From positions 434,001-498,000 of the forward strand of contig NZ_JAXIWG010000003.1 of assembly GCF_034652275.1 (NCBI RefSeq): a stretch of DNA of 64,000 bases, written 5' to 3'. This DNA is from Yoonia sp034652275 (GTDB lineage: Bacteria > Pseudomonadota > Alphaproteobacteria > Rhodobacterales > Rhodobacteraceae). The stretch's first letter is position 1. Each line of letters starts with the position of its first letter. Below, piece by piece: positions 24,396 through 33,366 of the stretch. Below the pieces are notes generated by a model. The model did not search any database. It saw only the letters and a program-made list of their open reading frames with translations, and had not been told where the DNA came from. A program made the position numbers and the translations under genes.

Positions 24396-24575
24396 ATGAC
24401 CACACCCGCCCCCGAGACCCGCATCGTGCAAGACTGGCGCGTGTCCTGTGACGGTGGCGAAGGCGCGCTTGGCCATCCCCGCGTCTGGCTGCAGATCCCC
24501 GAAGGACGCGGATGGATCGAATGCCCCTATTGCGATGCCAAGCTGATCCACAAGGATTTCGAAGGCAAGGTCTAG
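24396..24575 (+). CDS. Zinc-finger CHCC-domain small protein (NDUFS6-like)
   Basis: A 59-residue protein, too short for many ORF cut-offs. Residues about 13-50 carry the CHCC zinc finger: Cys18 in RVSCDGG, His27 in LGHPRVWL, and Cys43/Cys46 in WIECPYCDAKL. The same fold is the core of the mitochondrial complex I subunit NDUFS6, so a role in respiratory complex I or its assembly is possible. Its TAG stop shares the bases CTAG with the stop of the convergent secreted-protein gene. Only a weak Shine-Dalgarno is seen. Confidence 0.82.
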   Translation: MTTPAPETRIVQDWRVSCDGGEGALGHPRVWLQIPEGRGWIECPYCDAKLIHKDFEGKV

Positions 24576-25030
24576 CTGATCGGAATATCGCCCTGCACGC
24601 AGGGCAGGGCGGCACCAAAGGCCCCCTGCGGCGTCAGGAATTGCAGCACGTTCTCACCGGACCAGACGCGGATCGCGCGGCCATCGCTGGTTTGGCCCTG
24701 ACCGATCACGGTGCCGGTGATATTGTCCTGATTGTAATAGATCACGTCGATATCGGTCCCGTCGTCGCAGGACAACTGCGACAAACCTGTGCCCATCGGT
24801 CCGTTCGAATCCCATGTGCCGCGACAGGCGGCACCGTCCGACATCAGGCCCGTGACACCTCCTGCGTCCCATCCGCGCGCCTGCCCGTCGAATGTCACCC
24901 CCTGATCACCGACGCAGGCCAGCACGCGCACGCAGTTCTTGGTGCTGAAAGGCACGTTGCGGCAAATGCTGCTTTCCTGCGCGGCAGCGCTGCTGGCGGC
25001 AATGACGGCTGGAAGGATCAGGCGGATCAT
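24572..25030 (-). CDS. Secreted hypothetical protein, cysteine-rich
   Basis: A 152-residue protein with a signal peptide (MIRLILPAVIAASSAAAQ, cut after about residue 18) and no further membrane segment, hence periplasmic or secreted. The mature part has six cysteines (in SICRNVPF, KNCVRVLACVG, AACRGTW, LSCDDGT and LPCVQGD), which suggests disulfide bonds. Start ATG 25030 has GAGAGG 7 bases upstream. No family recognised. It is divergent from polA with only 37 bases between the two starts. Confidence 0.72.
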   Translation of the reverse strand: MIRLILPAVIAASSAAAQESSICRNVPFSTKNCVRVLACVGDQGVTFDGQARGWDAGGVTGLMSDGAACRGTWDSNGPMGTGLSQLSCDDGTDIDVIYYNQDNITGTVIGQGQTSDGRAIRVWSGENVLQFLTPQGAFGAALPCVQGDIPIS

Positions 25031-25067
25031 GGCAAAACCTCTCGGAGCGGATAAAAGGATCATAACG

Positions 25068-27878
25068 ATGGCGCACACATTCGGCAAAGGCTGTCACCTG
25101 CATCTGATCGACGGATCGGCCTTCATCTTTCGCGCCTATCATGCGCTGCCGCCGCTCACGCGCAAGTCCGATGGTCTGCCGGTGGGGGCGGTCAGCGGCT
25201 TTGTGAACATGCTGCAGCGCTATGTCGAAAACAATTCGGGTGCCGATGCAGCGACCCATGTGGCGGTGATCTTCGACAAGGGCAGCCACACCTTCCGCAA
25301 CGACATGTTCGACCAGTACAAGGCCAACCGCGAGGCGATGCCCGAGGAATTGCGCCCGCAGATCCCGCTGACGCGCGATGCGACCCGCGCCTTCAACATC
25401 GCCTGCGAAGAAGTGGAAGGCTTCGAGGCTGACGACATTATCGCGACCCTTGCCCATCAGGCGCGCCGTGCGGGGGGCCGTGTCACCATCGTCAGTTCCG
25501 ACAAGGACCTGATGCAGCTTGTCGGTGACGGCGTCGAAATGCTCGACCCGATGAAGAACAAACGCATCGACCGCGACGGCGTGTTCGAGAAATTCGGCGT
25601 TTATCCCGACCGCGTCGTCGATGTGCAGGCGCTGGCAGGCGATTCGGTCGATAACGTGCCGGGTGCGCCGGGTATCGGGATCAAGACCGCCGCCTTGCTC
25701 ATCAACGAATTCGGCGATCTGGAAAGCCTGCTCGACCGCGCCGGCGAGATCACACAACCCAAACGCCGCGAGACACTGGTGAACCACCGCGCGCAGATCG
25801 AATTGTCCAAACGGCTGGTGCAGCTTGATTGTGACATGGTTTTGGATTTCGGGCTGGATGATCTGGAAATTCGCAAACCCGACCCCGACACGCTCTTGGC
25901 GTTTCTGGCCAAGATGGAATTCCGCACCGTTTCCAAACGGATCGCGGACAAGCTCGGCGTCGCGGCCCCCGTGATCGAGGCGCCAGCCCCCGCGACCGAA
26001 ACCGCAGCCGCCGAAGCCGTCCCCTTCGATGCGGACAGCTATGAATGTGTGCGCGATGCCGCCGCCTTGCAGGTCTGGATCGACCGGATTTACGAGGCTG
26101 GCCATGTCGCCGTTGATACCGAAACCACGAGCCTTGATGAAATGCGCGCCGATCTGGTCGGCATTTCGCTTTGCGTAGAAGCGGGGCAGGCCTGCTACAT
26201 TCCGCTTGCGCATAAGGCGGGGGCGGATGACCTGTTCGGCTCGGACGCCAAGGCCGAAGGGCAGATGGACATGGCGCAATGCCTCGCCATGCTCAAACCC
26301 GTGCTGGAGGATGCAAGCATCCTCAAGATCGGGCAGAACATGAAATACGACGCCAAGATCTTTGCGCTCTTGGATATCCACGTCGCGCCCATCGACGACA
26401 CGATGCTGATGTCCTACGCGATGCATGCAGGCCTGCATAATCACGGCATGGACACGCTGTCCGAACGCTATCTGGGGCACACGCCGATCCCGATCAAGCC
26501 GCTATTGGGCACCGGCAAATCCGCCGTGACCTTCGACCGCGTGCCGGTCGCCGATGCGGTGAAATACGCCGCCGAAGATGCCGATGTCACCCTGCGCCTG
26601 TGGCAGACGCTCAAGCCGCAACTGCATGTGAACCGCGTCACTACCGTCTATGAAACACTGGAACGCCCGCTGGTGCCGGTGCTCGCGCAGATGGAAATGC
26701 ACGGCATCAAGGTCGACCGCGATACCTTGTCGCGCATGTCCAACGCTTTTGCGCAAAAGATGGCGGGGTTGGAGGACGAGATCCAGAAAATGGCAGGCCG
26801 CCCGTTCAACGTGGGCTCGCCCAAGCAGCTGGGCGAAATCCTGTTCGATGAACTCGGCCTAGCCATGCCCGACGGCAAACTGCCCGCCAAAGGCAAGACG
26901 GGTGCCTATTCCACCGGTGCCGATGTGCTCGAAGACCTCGCCACGATCCACGACCTGCCACGGCGAATCCTCGACTGGCGGCAATTGGCGAAACTGAAAT
27001 CGACCTACACGGACGCGCTGCAGGACCATATCAACCCCGACACGGGCCGCGTGCATACGTCCTATTCCATCGCGGGCGCGATCACGGGGCGGCTCGCCTC
27101 GACCGATCCGAACCTGCAAAACATCCCCGTCCGGTCCGAGGAAGGGCGGCGCATCCGCGAAGCTTTTGTCGCAGCCCCCGGCAATGTGATCGTCAGCCTT
27201 GACTACAGCCAGATCGAATTGCGCATCCTCGCGCATATCGCGGGGATCGACGCGCTGAAACAGGCGTTTCTGGACGGCATCGACATCCATGCGATGACGG
27301 CGTCGGAAATGTTCGACGTGCCGCTGGACCAGATGACACCCGATATCCGCCGTCAGGCCAAGGCGATCAATTTCGGGGTGATCTACGGGATTTCGGGCTT
27401 CGGCCTCGCGCGCAACCTGCGCATCCCGCGTGGCGACGCCCAAGGCTTCATCGACCGCTATTTCGAGCGCTTCCCCGGCATCCGGCAATATATGGATGAC
27501 ACCATCGCCTTCGCCCGCGACCACGGCTATGTCCAGACCCTGTTCGGCCGCCGGATCAACACGCCCGAGATCAACGCGAAAGGCCCACAGGCCGGTTTCG
27601 CCAAGCGCGCCGCGATCAACGCGCCGATCCAGGGCACCGCTGCCGATGTGATCCGCCGCGCGATGATCCGCATGCCCGCCGCGATCAAGGACCTGCCCGC
27701 CAAAATGCTGCTGCAGGTGCATGACGAACTCTTGTTCGAGGTTGATGCCGCCGCCGCCGAGGATCTGATCGGCATCGCCCGGCAGGTGATGGAAACCGCC
27801 AGCGACCCTGCCGTCAAACTCGACGTCAAGCTGGCCGTGGACGCAGGCCAAGGCCCGAACTGGGCCACCGCTCATTGA
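25068..27878 (+). CDS. polA: DNA polymerase I
   Basis: A 936-residue three-domain polymerase that fills gaps and removes RNA primers. The 5'-3' exonuclease covers about residues 10-300. The 3'-5' exonuclease domain (about 350-540) looks active, with VAVDTETTSLDEM carrying the DxE motif. The polymerase motifs are DYSQIELRILAHIAG (A, Asp near 711), RRQAKAINFGVIYGISGFG (B) and QVHDELLFEV (C, near 882). ATG 25068 has AAAGGA 8 bases upstream and gives the usual N-terminus. A terminator follows. Confidence 0.97.
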   Translation: MAHTFGKGCHLHLIDGSAFIFRAYHALPPLTRKSDGLPVGAVSGFVNMLQRYVENNSGADAATHVAVIFDKGSHTFRNDMFDQYKANREAMPEELRPQIPLTRDATRAFNIACEEVEGFEADDIIATLAHQARRAGGRVTIVSSDKDLMQLVGDGVEMLDPMKNKRIDRDGVFEKFGVYPDRVVDVQALAGDSVDNVPGAPGIGIKTAALLINEFGDLESLLDRAGEITQPKRRETLVNHRAQIELSKRLVQLDCDMVLDFGLDDLEIRKPDPDTLLAFLAKMEFRTVSKRIADKLGVAAPVIEAPAPATETAAAEAVPFDADSYECVRDAAALQVWIDRIYEAGHVAVDTETTSLDEMRADLVGISLCVEAGQACYIPLAHKAGADDLFGSDAKAEGQMDMAQCLAMLKPVLEDASILKIGQNMKYDAKIFALLDIHVAPIDDTMLMSYAMHAGLHNHGMDTLSERYLGHTPIPIKPLLGTGKSAVTFDRVPVADAVKYAAEDADVTLRLWQTLKPQLHVNRVTTVYETLERPLVPVLAQMEMHGIKVDRDTLSRMSNAFAQKMAGLEDEIQKMAGRPFNVGSPKQLGEILFDELGLAMPDGKLPAKGKTGAYSTGADVLEDLATIHDLPRRILDWRQLAKLKSTYTDALQDHINPDTGRVHTSYSIAGAITGRLASTDPNLQNIPVRSEEGRRIREAFVAAPGNVIVSLDYSQIELRILAHIAGIDALKQAFLDGIDIHAMTASEMFDVPLDQMTPDIRRQAKAINFGVIYGISGFGLARNLRIPRGDAQGFIDRYFERFPGIRQYMDDTIAFARDHGYVQTLFGRRINTPEINAKGPQAGFAKRAAINAPIQGTAADVIRRAMIRMPAAIKDLPAKMLLQVHDELLFEVDAAAAEDLIGIARQVMETASDPAVKLDVKLAVDAGQGPNWATAH

Positions 27879-27882
27879 CGAA

Positions 27883-27920
27883 GGGCGCGAGGTAAACCCC
27901 GCGCCCCCGACTTCTTTTTT
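27883..27920 (+). terminator. Intrinsic terminator of polA
   Basis: GGGCGCG / CGCGCCC (7-bp stem, 27883-27889 with 27900-27906) followed by CCGACTTC and a TTTTTT run. It starts 4 bases after the stop. Confidence 0.8.
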
Positions 27921-27942
27921 CCAAAAATACTCCCGCGCGGAG
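27911..27942 (-). terminator. Terminator of the Hsp20 gene, variant of the dispersed element (copy D)
   Basis: In the minus direction CTCC-GCGCG-GGAG (27942-27930) is followed by TATTTTTGG and AAAAAAGAAG. It matches the general plan of the element family (small G/C stem, then TATTT, then AAGA) and is the most terminator-like copy. It overlaps the polA terminator, giving a compact bidirectional end. Confidence 0.65.
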
Positions 27943-27965
27943 CGCTCCGTCGCGGCAGCGGCGGA

Positions 27966-28433
27966 TCAGTTCACCGACTTGGCTTCGACCAGATTGGCCT
28001 CGGACGGGCGCGCGGGTGCAATCGCGATCCGGCGGGGTTTCAGCGCCTCGGGCACTTCGCGCACCAGATCAATATGCAGCATGCCGTTTTCATGCAACGC
28101 ACCCGTCACCTGCACATGATCGGCCAGATGGAACCGGCGTTCAAAAGCGCGGGTCGCAATCCCGCGATGCAGGAACTTGCGGTCGCTGTCGTCGCCGTCC
28201 TTGCGGGCGGTGACATGCAGCGCGCGGTCCTTCACCTCGATGGCAAGCTCGTGGTCTGCAAAACCTGCCACGGCGATGGAAATGCGCCAGGCGTCATCGG
28301 CGGTTTTTTCGATATTGTAAGGGGGATAGCTGTTCTGGCCCACATCACTTGCCAGCGCGCGGTCCAGCAGGTCGGCGATCTGGTCAAAGCCGACAGTGGC
28401 ACGGTAGAGCGGGGTCAAATCAAAACTACGCAT
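27966..28433 (-). CDS. Small heat-shock protein, Hsp20 family (IbpA-like)
   Basis: A 155-residue ATP-independent chaperone that holds unfolding proteins. The N-terminus MRSFDLTPLYRATVGFDQIADLL is the IbpA type. The alpha-crystallin domain spans about residues 35-125 (YPPYNIEKTADDAWRISIAVAGF through GMLHIDLVREVPE). The C-terminal tail has the I-x-I-type anchor RRIAI. ATG 28433 has AAGGA 8 bases upstream. Upstream RNA may carry a ROSE-like thermometer, but I could not define one. Confidence 0.93.
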   Translation of the reverse strand: MRSFDLTPLYRATVGFDQIADLLDRALASDVGQNSYPPYNIEKTADDAWRISIAVAGFADHELAIEVKDRALHVTARKDGDDSDRKFLHRGIATRAFERRFHLADHVQVTGALHENGMLHIDLVREVPEALKPRRIAIAPARPSEANLVEAKSVN

Positions 28434-28562
28434 AGGGTCATCCTTTTCATCAAGCGATAACATTGTATGGCCTTCCGCAACCGGACAGGCCGTTGTCGCA
28501 GGGCCCGTCAGTGGCACCCTGCTGCTGATGATTTGGGAAAGGATCAGATGCGTTTCAAGACC

Positions 28563-29372
28563 CTAGTCGACGGTCACGAACTTGGCGCCGGTGTCGTTCC
28601 GCTCGCCCAGTGTCATCACCCGCTGGCTGCCGCCGGGGCGCGCTGGCCCTTGGGATGCGAAATGCGCCATCAGCGCGGTCAGCGGCCCTTCGAGGGACGT
28701 GCCCAATGACACCTTTTCCCCGCCGACATGCGCCATTGCCGACACGACCGAGGCGATCCGTGTCTCGCCGTCGCGCAGGATAAAGACGGGCGACCCGCTT
28801 GACCCGTAATCGACATCGCAGGTCATGATGATCACGCCGGTCTGACGGCCAAGAACATTGCACACTTCCTGCAGGCTCGGGGCCTCTTCGCGGCCACGGC
28901 CGTAGGACACGACCCCGACCTCGTCCCCTGTCAGCGGACGTTCCGCGATCAGATAGGGGCGCAGGCGCGTTTCGCGGATCGGGCGGTCCAGTTCCAGCAC
29001 AGCGATATCCATCGCCACGGCCGAAGGGCGCGTCATCCCCTCGTCATGGGTGTAATCAGGATGCGCCACCGCCCGCGTCACGCCGCGCGTCGCGGCTGCG
29101 CGCCCGTCGCGCAGGCCTGCGCGAAATTCGAACCTGTCCGCCGCGATCAACGAACCGTCGGTGTCATAAAGACAATGTGCCGCCGTCAGGATCAACCGCT
29201 CGCGGATCAGCGCCGCCGTACAGAACCCCTTGCCCGCGATATCAAGGCGCCCCACGGCCTCCCAGCCCTGGCTGTCCTGCCGCGTCTGCAAGGTGACAAG
29301 CCCGCTTTCCTGCGCCGCCACCGCAAAGGCGCCGGTCAGAACCATCAAAGCTGCCGCGAACACCTTGCGCAT
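28563..29372 (-). CDS. Secreted trypsin-like serine protease
   Basis: A 269-residue S1-family protease with signal peptide (MRKVFAAALMVLTGAFAVAAQ). The catalytic triad is complete: His66 in LTAAHC, Asp122 in MDIAVLEL and Ser194 in GSSGSP. Cys51/Cys67 and Cys171/Cys185 could form disulfides. No PDZ domain follows, so it is not DegP-like; it resembles the V8/glutamyl-endopeptidase-like group. GGAG lies 5 bases before ATG 29372. Its substrate is unknown. It lies 55 bases from the glcF stop, separate from that operon. Confidence 0.9.
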   Translation of the reverse strand: MRKVFAAALMVLTGAFAVAAQESGLVTLQTRQDSQGWEAVGRLDIAGKGFCTAALIRERLILTAAHCLYDTDGSLIAADRFEFRAGLRDGRAAATRGVTRAVAHPDYTHDEGMTRPSAVAMDIAVLELDRPIRETRLRPYLIAERPLTGDEVGVVSYGRGREEAPSLQEVCNVLGRQTGVIIMTCDVDYGSSGSPVFILRDGETRIASVVSAMAHVGGEKVSLGTSLEGPLTALMAHFASQGPARPGGSQRVMTLGERNDTGAKFVTVD

Positions 29373-29427
29373 CTTGTCTCCAATCATCGGCCGATGGCGG
29401 AATGATACACAAGGCGGACCCGTGACG

Positions 29428-30747
29428 CTAGCGCAGGATCGGCACGGGCGGCGCGGTCTTTCCGGGTGCCGTCAGCGCAGGCGGCTGCGGCCCGCCTGTC
29501 GCCCAGTCGAGCAGTTCGACGGTGTGGACAATCGGCACGCCCGTGCCGCTGCCGATCTGCATCATGCAGCCGATATTGCCTGCGGCGATGATATCGGGCA
29601 CCAGCGCCTCCAGCGTTTTGACCTTGCGGGCCTTCAGCTGCTTTGAAATCTCGGGCTGCATCAGGTTGTAGGTGCCTGCCGACCCACAGCACAGGTGGCT
29701 GTCGGCGGGTTCGAGCACGGTAAAGCCGGCCTTTTTGAGCAGGTCTTTGGGATAGGTCTTGATCTTCTGGCCATGCTGCAAGGAACAGGCGGCATGATAG
29801 GCGACCTTGGTGCCTTTGTCGGCACCCGCAGGCAGGTCGAGTTTCATCAGCACTTCTGACACGTCCATGGCAATGGCGGCAACCCGCGCGGCATCGGCGG
29901 CCAGCGGATCGTTGCGGAACATATGTCCGTAATCCTTGACCGTCGTCCCGCAGCCCGAGGTGTTGATGACGATGGCATCCAAGCCCCCCTCATCCATCTC
30001 GCGCACCCAGGCGCGGATATTGGCCGCCGCCGCCGCGTGGCTTTCCTTTTCCTTGCCCATGTGATGGGTCAGGGCCCCGCAACAGCCCGCCCCCTTTGCC
30101 ACGACGACTTCGGCCCCGAAACGGGTCAGCAAGCGGATCGTGGCATCATTGATATCGGTGTTCAGCGCCTTTTGCGCGCAGCCCGTCATCAGTGCGACGC
30201 GCATCTTTTTATCGGCGACGGCAAAGGTCTGCGGATCATCATTGCGGCTGACCGGCGGGATCGTGCGCGGTGCCATCTCCAGCATCGCACGCAGGCGCGG
30301 ATCAGGCATGAACCGTGCAAACGGCCGTCCGATCTTGGCCCCCAGCAGCGCCAGCCTGAACCGCATCGGATAGGGCAACACCTGCGCCAATATCCAGCGC
30401 AAGGCACGATCCGACCACGGGCGGTTATAGTTCTTTTCAATATAGGCGCGGGCATGATCGACCAGATGCATGTAATGCACGCCGGACGGGCAGGTCGTCA
30501 TGCAGGCGAGGCACGAAAGGCAGCGGTCGATGTGCTTGACGGTCTTGGCATCGGGCACACGCTCGTTTTCCAGCATGTCCTTGATCAAATAGATCCGCCC
30601 GCGCGGGCTGTCCAACTCGTCGCCGAGGATCTGGTAGGTCGGGCAGGTCGCCGTGCAGAACCCGCAGTGTACGCAGGTCCGCAGGATCTGGTTGGCCCGC
30701 GCTGTGCCGGGGTCCTGCAACTGTTCTGGTGTGAATGTCGTCTGCAT
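29428..30747 (-). CDS. glcF: Glycolate oxidase iron-sulfur subunit GlcF
   Basis: A 439-residue electron-transfer subunit of glycolate dehydrogenase. Two [4Fe-4S] clusters are bound by Cys25/28/31/35 (CVHCGFCTATCP) and Cys76/79/82/86 (CLSCLACMTTCP). Two cysteine-rich CCG domains follow, with GCCGALTHHMG and HLCCGSAGTYN. It passes electrons from the FAD subunits to the respiratory chain at the inner membrane. Its ATG overlaps the glcE stop by one base (TGATG), so translation is coupled. Confidence 0.95.
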   Translation of the reverse strand: MQTTFTPEQLQDPGTARANQILRTCVHCGFCTATCPTYQILGDELDSPRGRIYLIKDMLENERVPDAKTVKHIDRCLSCLACMTTCPSGVHYMHLVDHARAYIEKNYNRPWSDRALRWILAQVLPYPMRFRLALLGAKIGRPFARFMPDPRLRAMLEMAPRTIPPVSRNDDPQTFAVADKKMRVALMTGCAQKALNTDINDATIRLLTRFGAEVVVAKGAGCCGALTHHMGKEKESHAAAAANIRAWVREMDEGGLDAIVINTSGCGTTVKDYGHMFRNDPLAADAARVAAIAMDVSEVLMKLDLPAGADKGTKVAYHAACSLQHGQKIKTYPKDLLKKAGFTVLEPADSHLCCGSAGTYNLMQPEISKQLKARKVKTLEALVPDIIAAGNIGCMMQIGSGTGVPIVHTVELLDWATGGPQPPALTAPGKTAPPVPILR

Positions 30748-31841
30748 CAGCCCATTATCCCCGGATTGAATATCCCGCGCGGATCGAATTTCGCACGCAG
30801 CCCTGCGCTCAGCGCCGCGACAGGGGCCGGTTCAGGCTGGAACACCGGCACATCCGCTTGCCCCCGGATCAACGTCGCATGGCCCGCAAAATCCGCGAGC
30901 CTCGCGCGCAGATCGCCATCTGCCAGCAGCCAGACCAACCCGCCCGCCCAGTCATAGATCACCGCCCGCGCGCCCGACTTGGCCACCAGCGCAGGCGCAT
31001 CCGACGCCTTGACCGACAGCCGCCAGACGCAGCCCGTTTGTCCGGCAAAGGCCGTCACATCGCGGATTGCGGCCCAGATTGCCGCCCCCTGTGCGGGATC
31101 ATCCAGCACCGTGACCGTGCCGAACGGCGCGAGGACCCCCGCCAACGCCTGCGCGCGATAAGCAACCGAGGCGGCAAAGCCTTCCAGCCGCAACAGCGTG
31201 CGCCCCGCTGCGGGATCATGCGCCGCCCCCGTCACCTCGAAAGGCGAGGACATGGCCGCCGCCATCGCGGATACGGCCGTGACATCATCGAGCCCGTCCA
31301 GCACCAAGGCCGCCTGCGTTTCCACATCCGGCAGCACCTTCAGCGATACTTCGGTCAGCACGCCCAAGGTGCCATAGGACCCCGTCAGCAGCTTGACCAG
31401 ATCATAGCCCGTGACGTTCTTCATCACGCGGCCGCCGTTCTTGATGATATGGCCCGCGCCATCGACAAACCGCACGCCCAGCATGAAATCGCGGCAGGCC
31501 CCCACGGAAATGCGCCGTGGCCCTGACACATTGGCGGCAACCATGCCACCGATGGTCGGCTCTCCACTGGTGCCAAGCAGCGCACGATGATCCATCGGTT
31601 CAAACGCCAGCCGCTGGTTTTCCGCCGCCAGCCGCGCCTGCACTTCGGCCAAAGGCGTGCCCGCCTTGGCCACCAGCGTCAGCGCGCCGGGTTCATACAG
31701 CGTGATCCCCGCCATGCCCGCAAGCGACAGCGCAGCGCCGGTGCTGCGCCCGATGGGCCGCGTGCCGCCGCCCACGATCCGCAGCGGGCCATCGGCCTCT
31801 GCCACCATGCGGGCAAGCTCTTCCTCGTTCTGGGGTGTCAT
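30747..31841 (-). CDS. glcE: Glycolate oxidase FAD-binding subunit GlcE
   Basis: A 364-residue FAD-binding PCMH-type subunit. The N-terminal nucleotide-binding strand is RIVGGGTRPIG (about 21-31), and ISVGACRDFMLGVRFVD and MKNVTGYDLVKLLTGSYG are typical of GlcE. ATG 31841 is the family start. It is preceded immediately by a dispersed repeat element, whose GGACGATGAT runs into the start codon and provides the only purine-rich stretch for ribosome binding. It forms the enzyme with GlcD and GlcF. Confidence 0.94.
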   Translation of the reverse strand: MTPQNEEELARMVAEADGPLRIVGGGTRPIGRSTGAALSLAGMAGITLYEPGALTLVAKAGTPLAEVQARLAAENQRLAFEPMDHRALLGTSGEPTIGGMVAANVSGPRRISVGACRDFMLGVRFVDGAGHIIKNGGRVMKNVTGYDLVKLLTGSYGTLGVLTEVSLKVLPDVETQAALVLDGLDDVTAVSAMAAAMSSPFEVTGAAHDPAAGRTLLRLEGFAASVAYRAQALAGVLAPFGTVTVLDDPAQGAAIWAAIRDVTAFAGQTGCVWRLSVKASDAPALVAKSGARAVIYDWAGGLVWLLADGDLRARLADFAGHATLIRGQADVPVFQPEPAPVAALSAGLRAKFDPRGIFNPGIMG

Positions 31842-31843
31842 AT

Positions 31844-31908
31844 CATCGTCCGAGCACAAATATCCTGGGGGAGTCCCGGACAAGGTCCGGGGCGGGGGCA
31901 AAGCCCCC
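31844..31908 (-). repeat. Variant element between glcD and glcE (copy with two added hairpins)
   Basis: Read on the minus strand from the glcD stop: GGGGGC-TTT-GCCCCC (31908-31894), then CCCGGAC-CTT-GTCCGGG (31891-31875), then CCCCAGGATATTTGTG and CTCGGACGATG reaching the glcE start. Two strong hairpins inside an operon suggest partial termination or segmental mRNA decay between glcD and glcE. Confidence 0.7.
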
Positions 31909-33342
31909 TCAAGCGGCGCGCCGGGGCGCAGAGCTATCCAGCGGAAACACCTTGGCCGCATTCAGCAACCATGCCGGATCGAACACATCCTTGACCGCCA
32001 TCTGCGCTTCCAGATCGGCGGGCGCGAATTGCACATGCATGAGGTCGCGCTTTTCGATCCCCACACCATGTTCGCCGGTCAGACAACCGCCGACCTCGAC
32101 ACACAGCCGCAGGATATCGGCACCGAACGCCTCGCACAGCTCCAGATCGCCGGGTTTATTGGCATCAAACAGGATCAGCGGATGCATATTGCCGTCACCG
32201 GCATGGAACACATTGCCGACGCCAAGCCCGTATTCCTTGGACATCTCGCCGATCCGGCGCAGCACATAAGGCAGCGCCGATACGGGGATCGTCCCATCCA
32301 GACACATGTAATCATTGATCTGGCCCATGGCACCAAAGGCCGATTTGCGCCCGAGCCAGATGCGGCCTGCCTCGGCGGCATCCTTGGCCTCGCGCAGTTC
32401 CACCGGATTGTGGCGGCGCGCGATGTCCATGATCAGGGCGAGCTGCGCGTCGATCTCGGCGGGGGATCCTTCGACCTCGACGATCAGCAGCGCCTCGCAG
32501 ATCGGATAGCCGGCTTTGGCGAAAGCCTCGGTCGCCTCGATGCAGGGGCGGTCCATGAATTCGATGGCGACGGGCAGGATGCCCGCCTTGATGATGTCGG
32601 TGACGACCTGACCCGCGACTTCGGAACTGTCATAGCCCATCAGCACAGGCCGCGCGCCTTCGGGCTTGGGCAGGATGCGCAGGGTGGCTTCTGTCACCAC
32701 ACCCAACTGCCCCTCGGACCCGCAAATCACGCCAAGCAGGTCCAGCCCGCCCGCATCCATATGCGCGCCGCCGATCTCCATCACCGTGCCGTCCATCGTG
32801 ACCAGCGTCACACCCAGCAGATTGTTCGTGGTGACACCGTATTTCAGGCAATGCGCGCCGCCCGAATTCATCGCGATATTGCCCGCGATGGCACAGGCAA
32901 GCTGGCTGGACGGGTCGGGGGCATAGAAAAAACCATCCGCCTCGACCGCCCCTGTCACTGACAGGTTGGTGCGGCCGGTCTGCACGCGGATATAGCGGTC
33001 GGGGTAATTCGTCTCGATCACCTGCGTCATGCGCGCGACCCCAAGGATCACGCAATCGGCCGTCGGCAATGCACCGCCCGCGAGCGATGTGCCGGACCCG
33101 CGCGGCACAACCGGCACACCAAGTTCGTGGCAGACTTTCAGCACTGCCGCGACCTCCTCGGTCGTGGATGGCAGAACCACCGCCAAAGGCGGACAACGAT
33201 AGGCGGTCAGCGCGTCGCATTCATAGGCGCGGGTTTCCGCGATATCCGACATCAGCGCATCGGGCGGCAACACGGCGGCCAAGCGGGAAACGATCTGGTC
33301 TTTGCGGGACAAGACTCCGGCATTCGGCACAGGCATTTGCAT
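31909..33342 (-). CDS. glcD: Glycolate oxidase catalytic FAD subunit GlcD
   Basis: A 477-residue FAD-linked oxidase that converts glycolate to glyoxylate. The FAD-binding PCMH domain has VVPRGSGTSLAGGA and IAGNIAMNSGGAHCLKYG. The C-terminal FAD-oxidase domain ends with GLGVGNVFHAGDGNMHPL and LTGEHGVGIEKRDLM. ATG 33342 has GGGAGG 7 bases upstream; the frame before it is unsupported. It is the first gene of glcDEF. An inverted repeat TGGT-N11-ACCA 25 bases upstream is shared with the GntR gene at 15272-16039. Confidence 0.95.
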   Translation of the reverse strand: MQMPVPNAGVLSRKDQIVSRLAAVLPPDALMSDIAETRAYECDALTAYRCPPLAVVLPSTTEEVAAVLKVCHELGVPVVPRGSGTSLAGGALPTADCVILGVARMTQVIETNYPDRYIRVQTGRTNLSVTGAVEADGFFYAPDPSSQLACAIAGNIAMNSGGAHCLKYGVTTNNLLGVTLVTMDGTVMEIGGAHMDAGGLDLLGVICGSEGQLGVVTEATLRILPKPEGARPVLMGYDSSEVAGQVVTDIIKAGILPVAIEFMDRPCIEATEAFAKAGYPICEALLIVEVEGSPAEIDAQLALIMDIARRHNPVELREAKDAAEAGRIWLGRKSAFGAMGQINDYMCLDGTIPVSALPYVLRRIGEMSKEYGLGVGNVFHAGDGNMHPLILFDANKPGDLELCEAFGADILRLCVEVGGCLTGEHGVGIEKRDLMHVQFAPADLEAQMAVKDVFDPAWLLNAAKVFPLDSSAPRRAA

Positions 33343-33366
33343 GGATGATCCTCCCATCGCGACAAC

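Noticed and set aside
24797..24813. tRNA T-loop-like GTTCGAATCCC
   Set aside because: Lies inside the secreted-protein gene and has no matching acceptor, D or anticodon arms.
24906..26480. Long minus-strand frame (524 codons) antisense to polA
   Set aside because: Composition follows from GC-rich codon bias in polA; no recognisable protein, no Shine-Dalgarno, and polA is certain.
28549..28709. Plus-strand frame beginning MRFKTLVDG with AAAGGA upstream
   Set aside because: Nearly all of it is antisense to the trypsin-like protease gene; after the first residues it has shadow composition.
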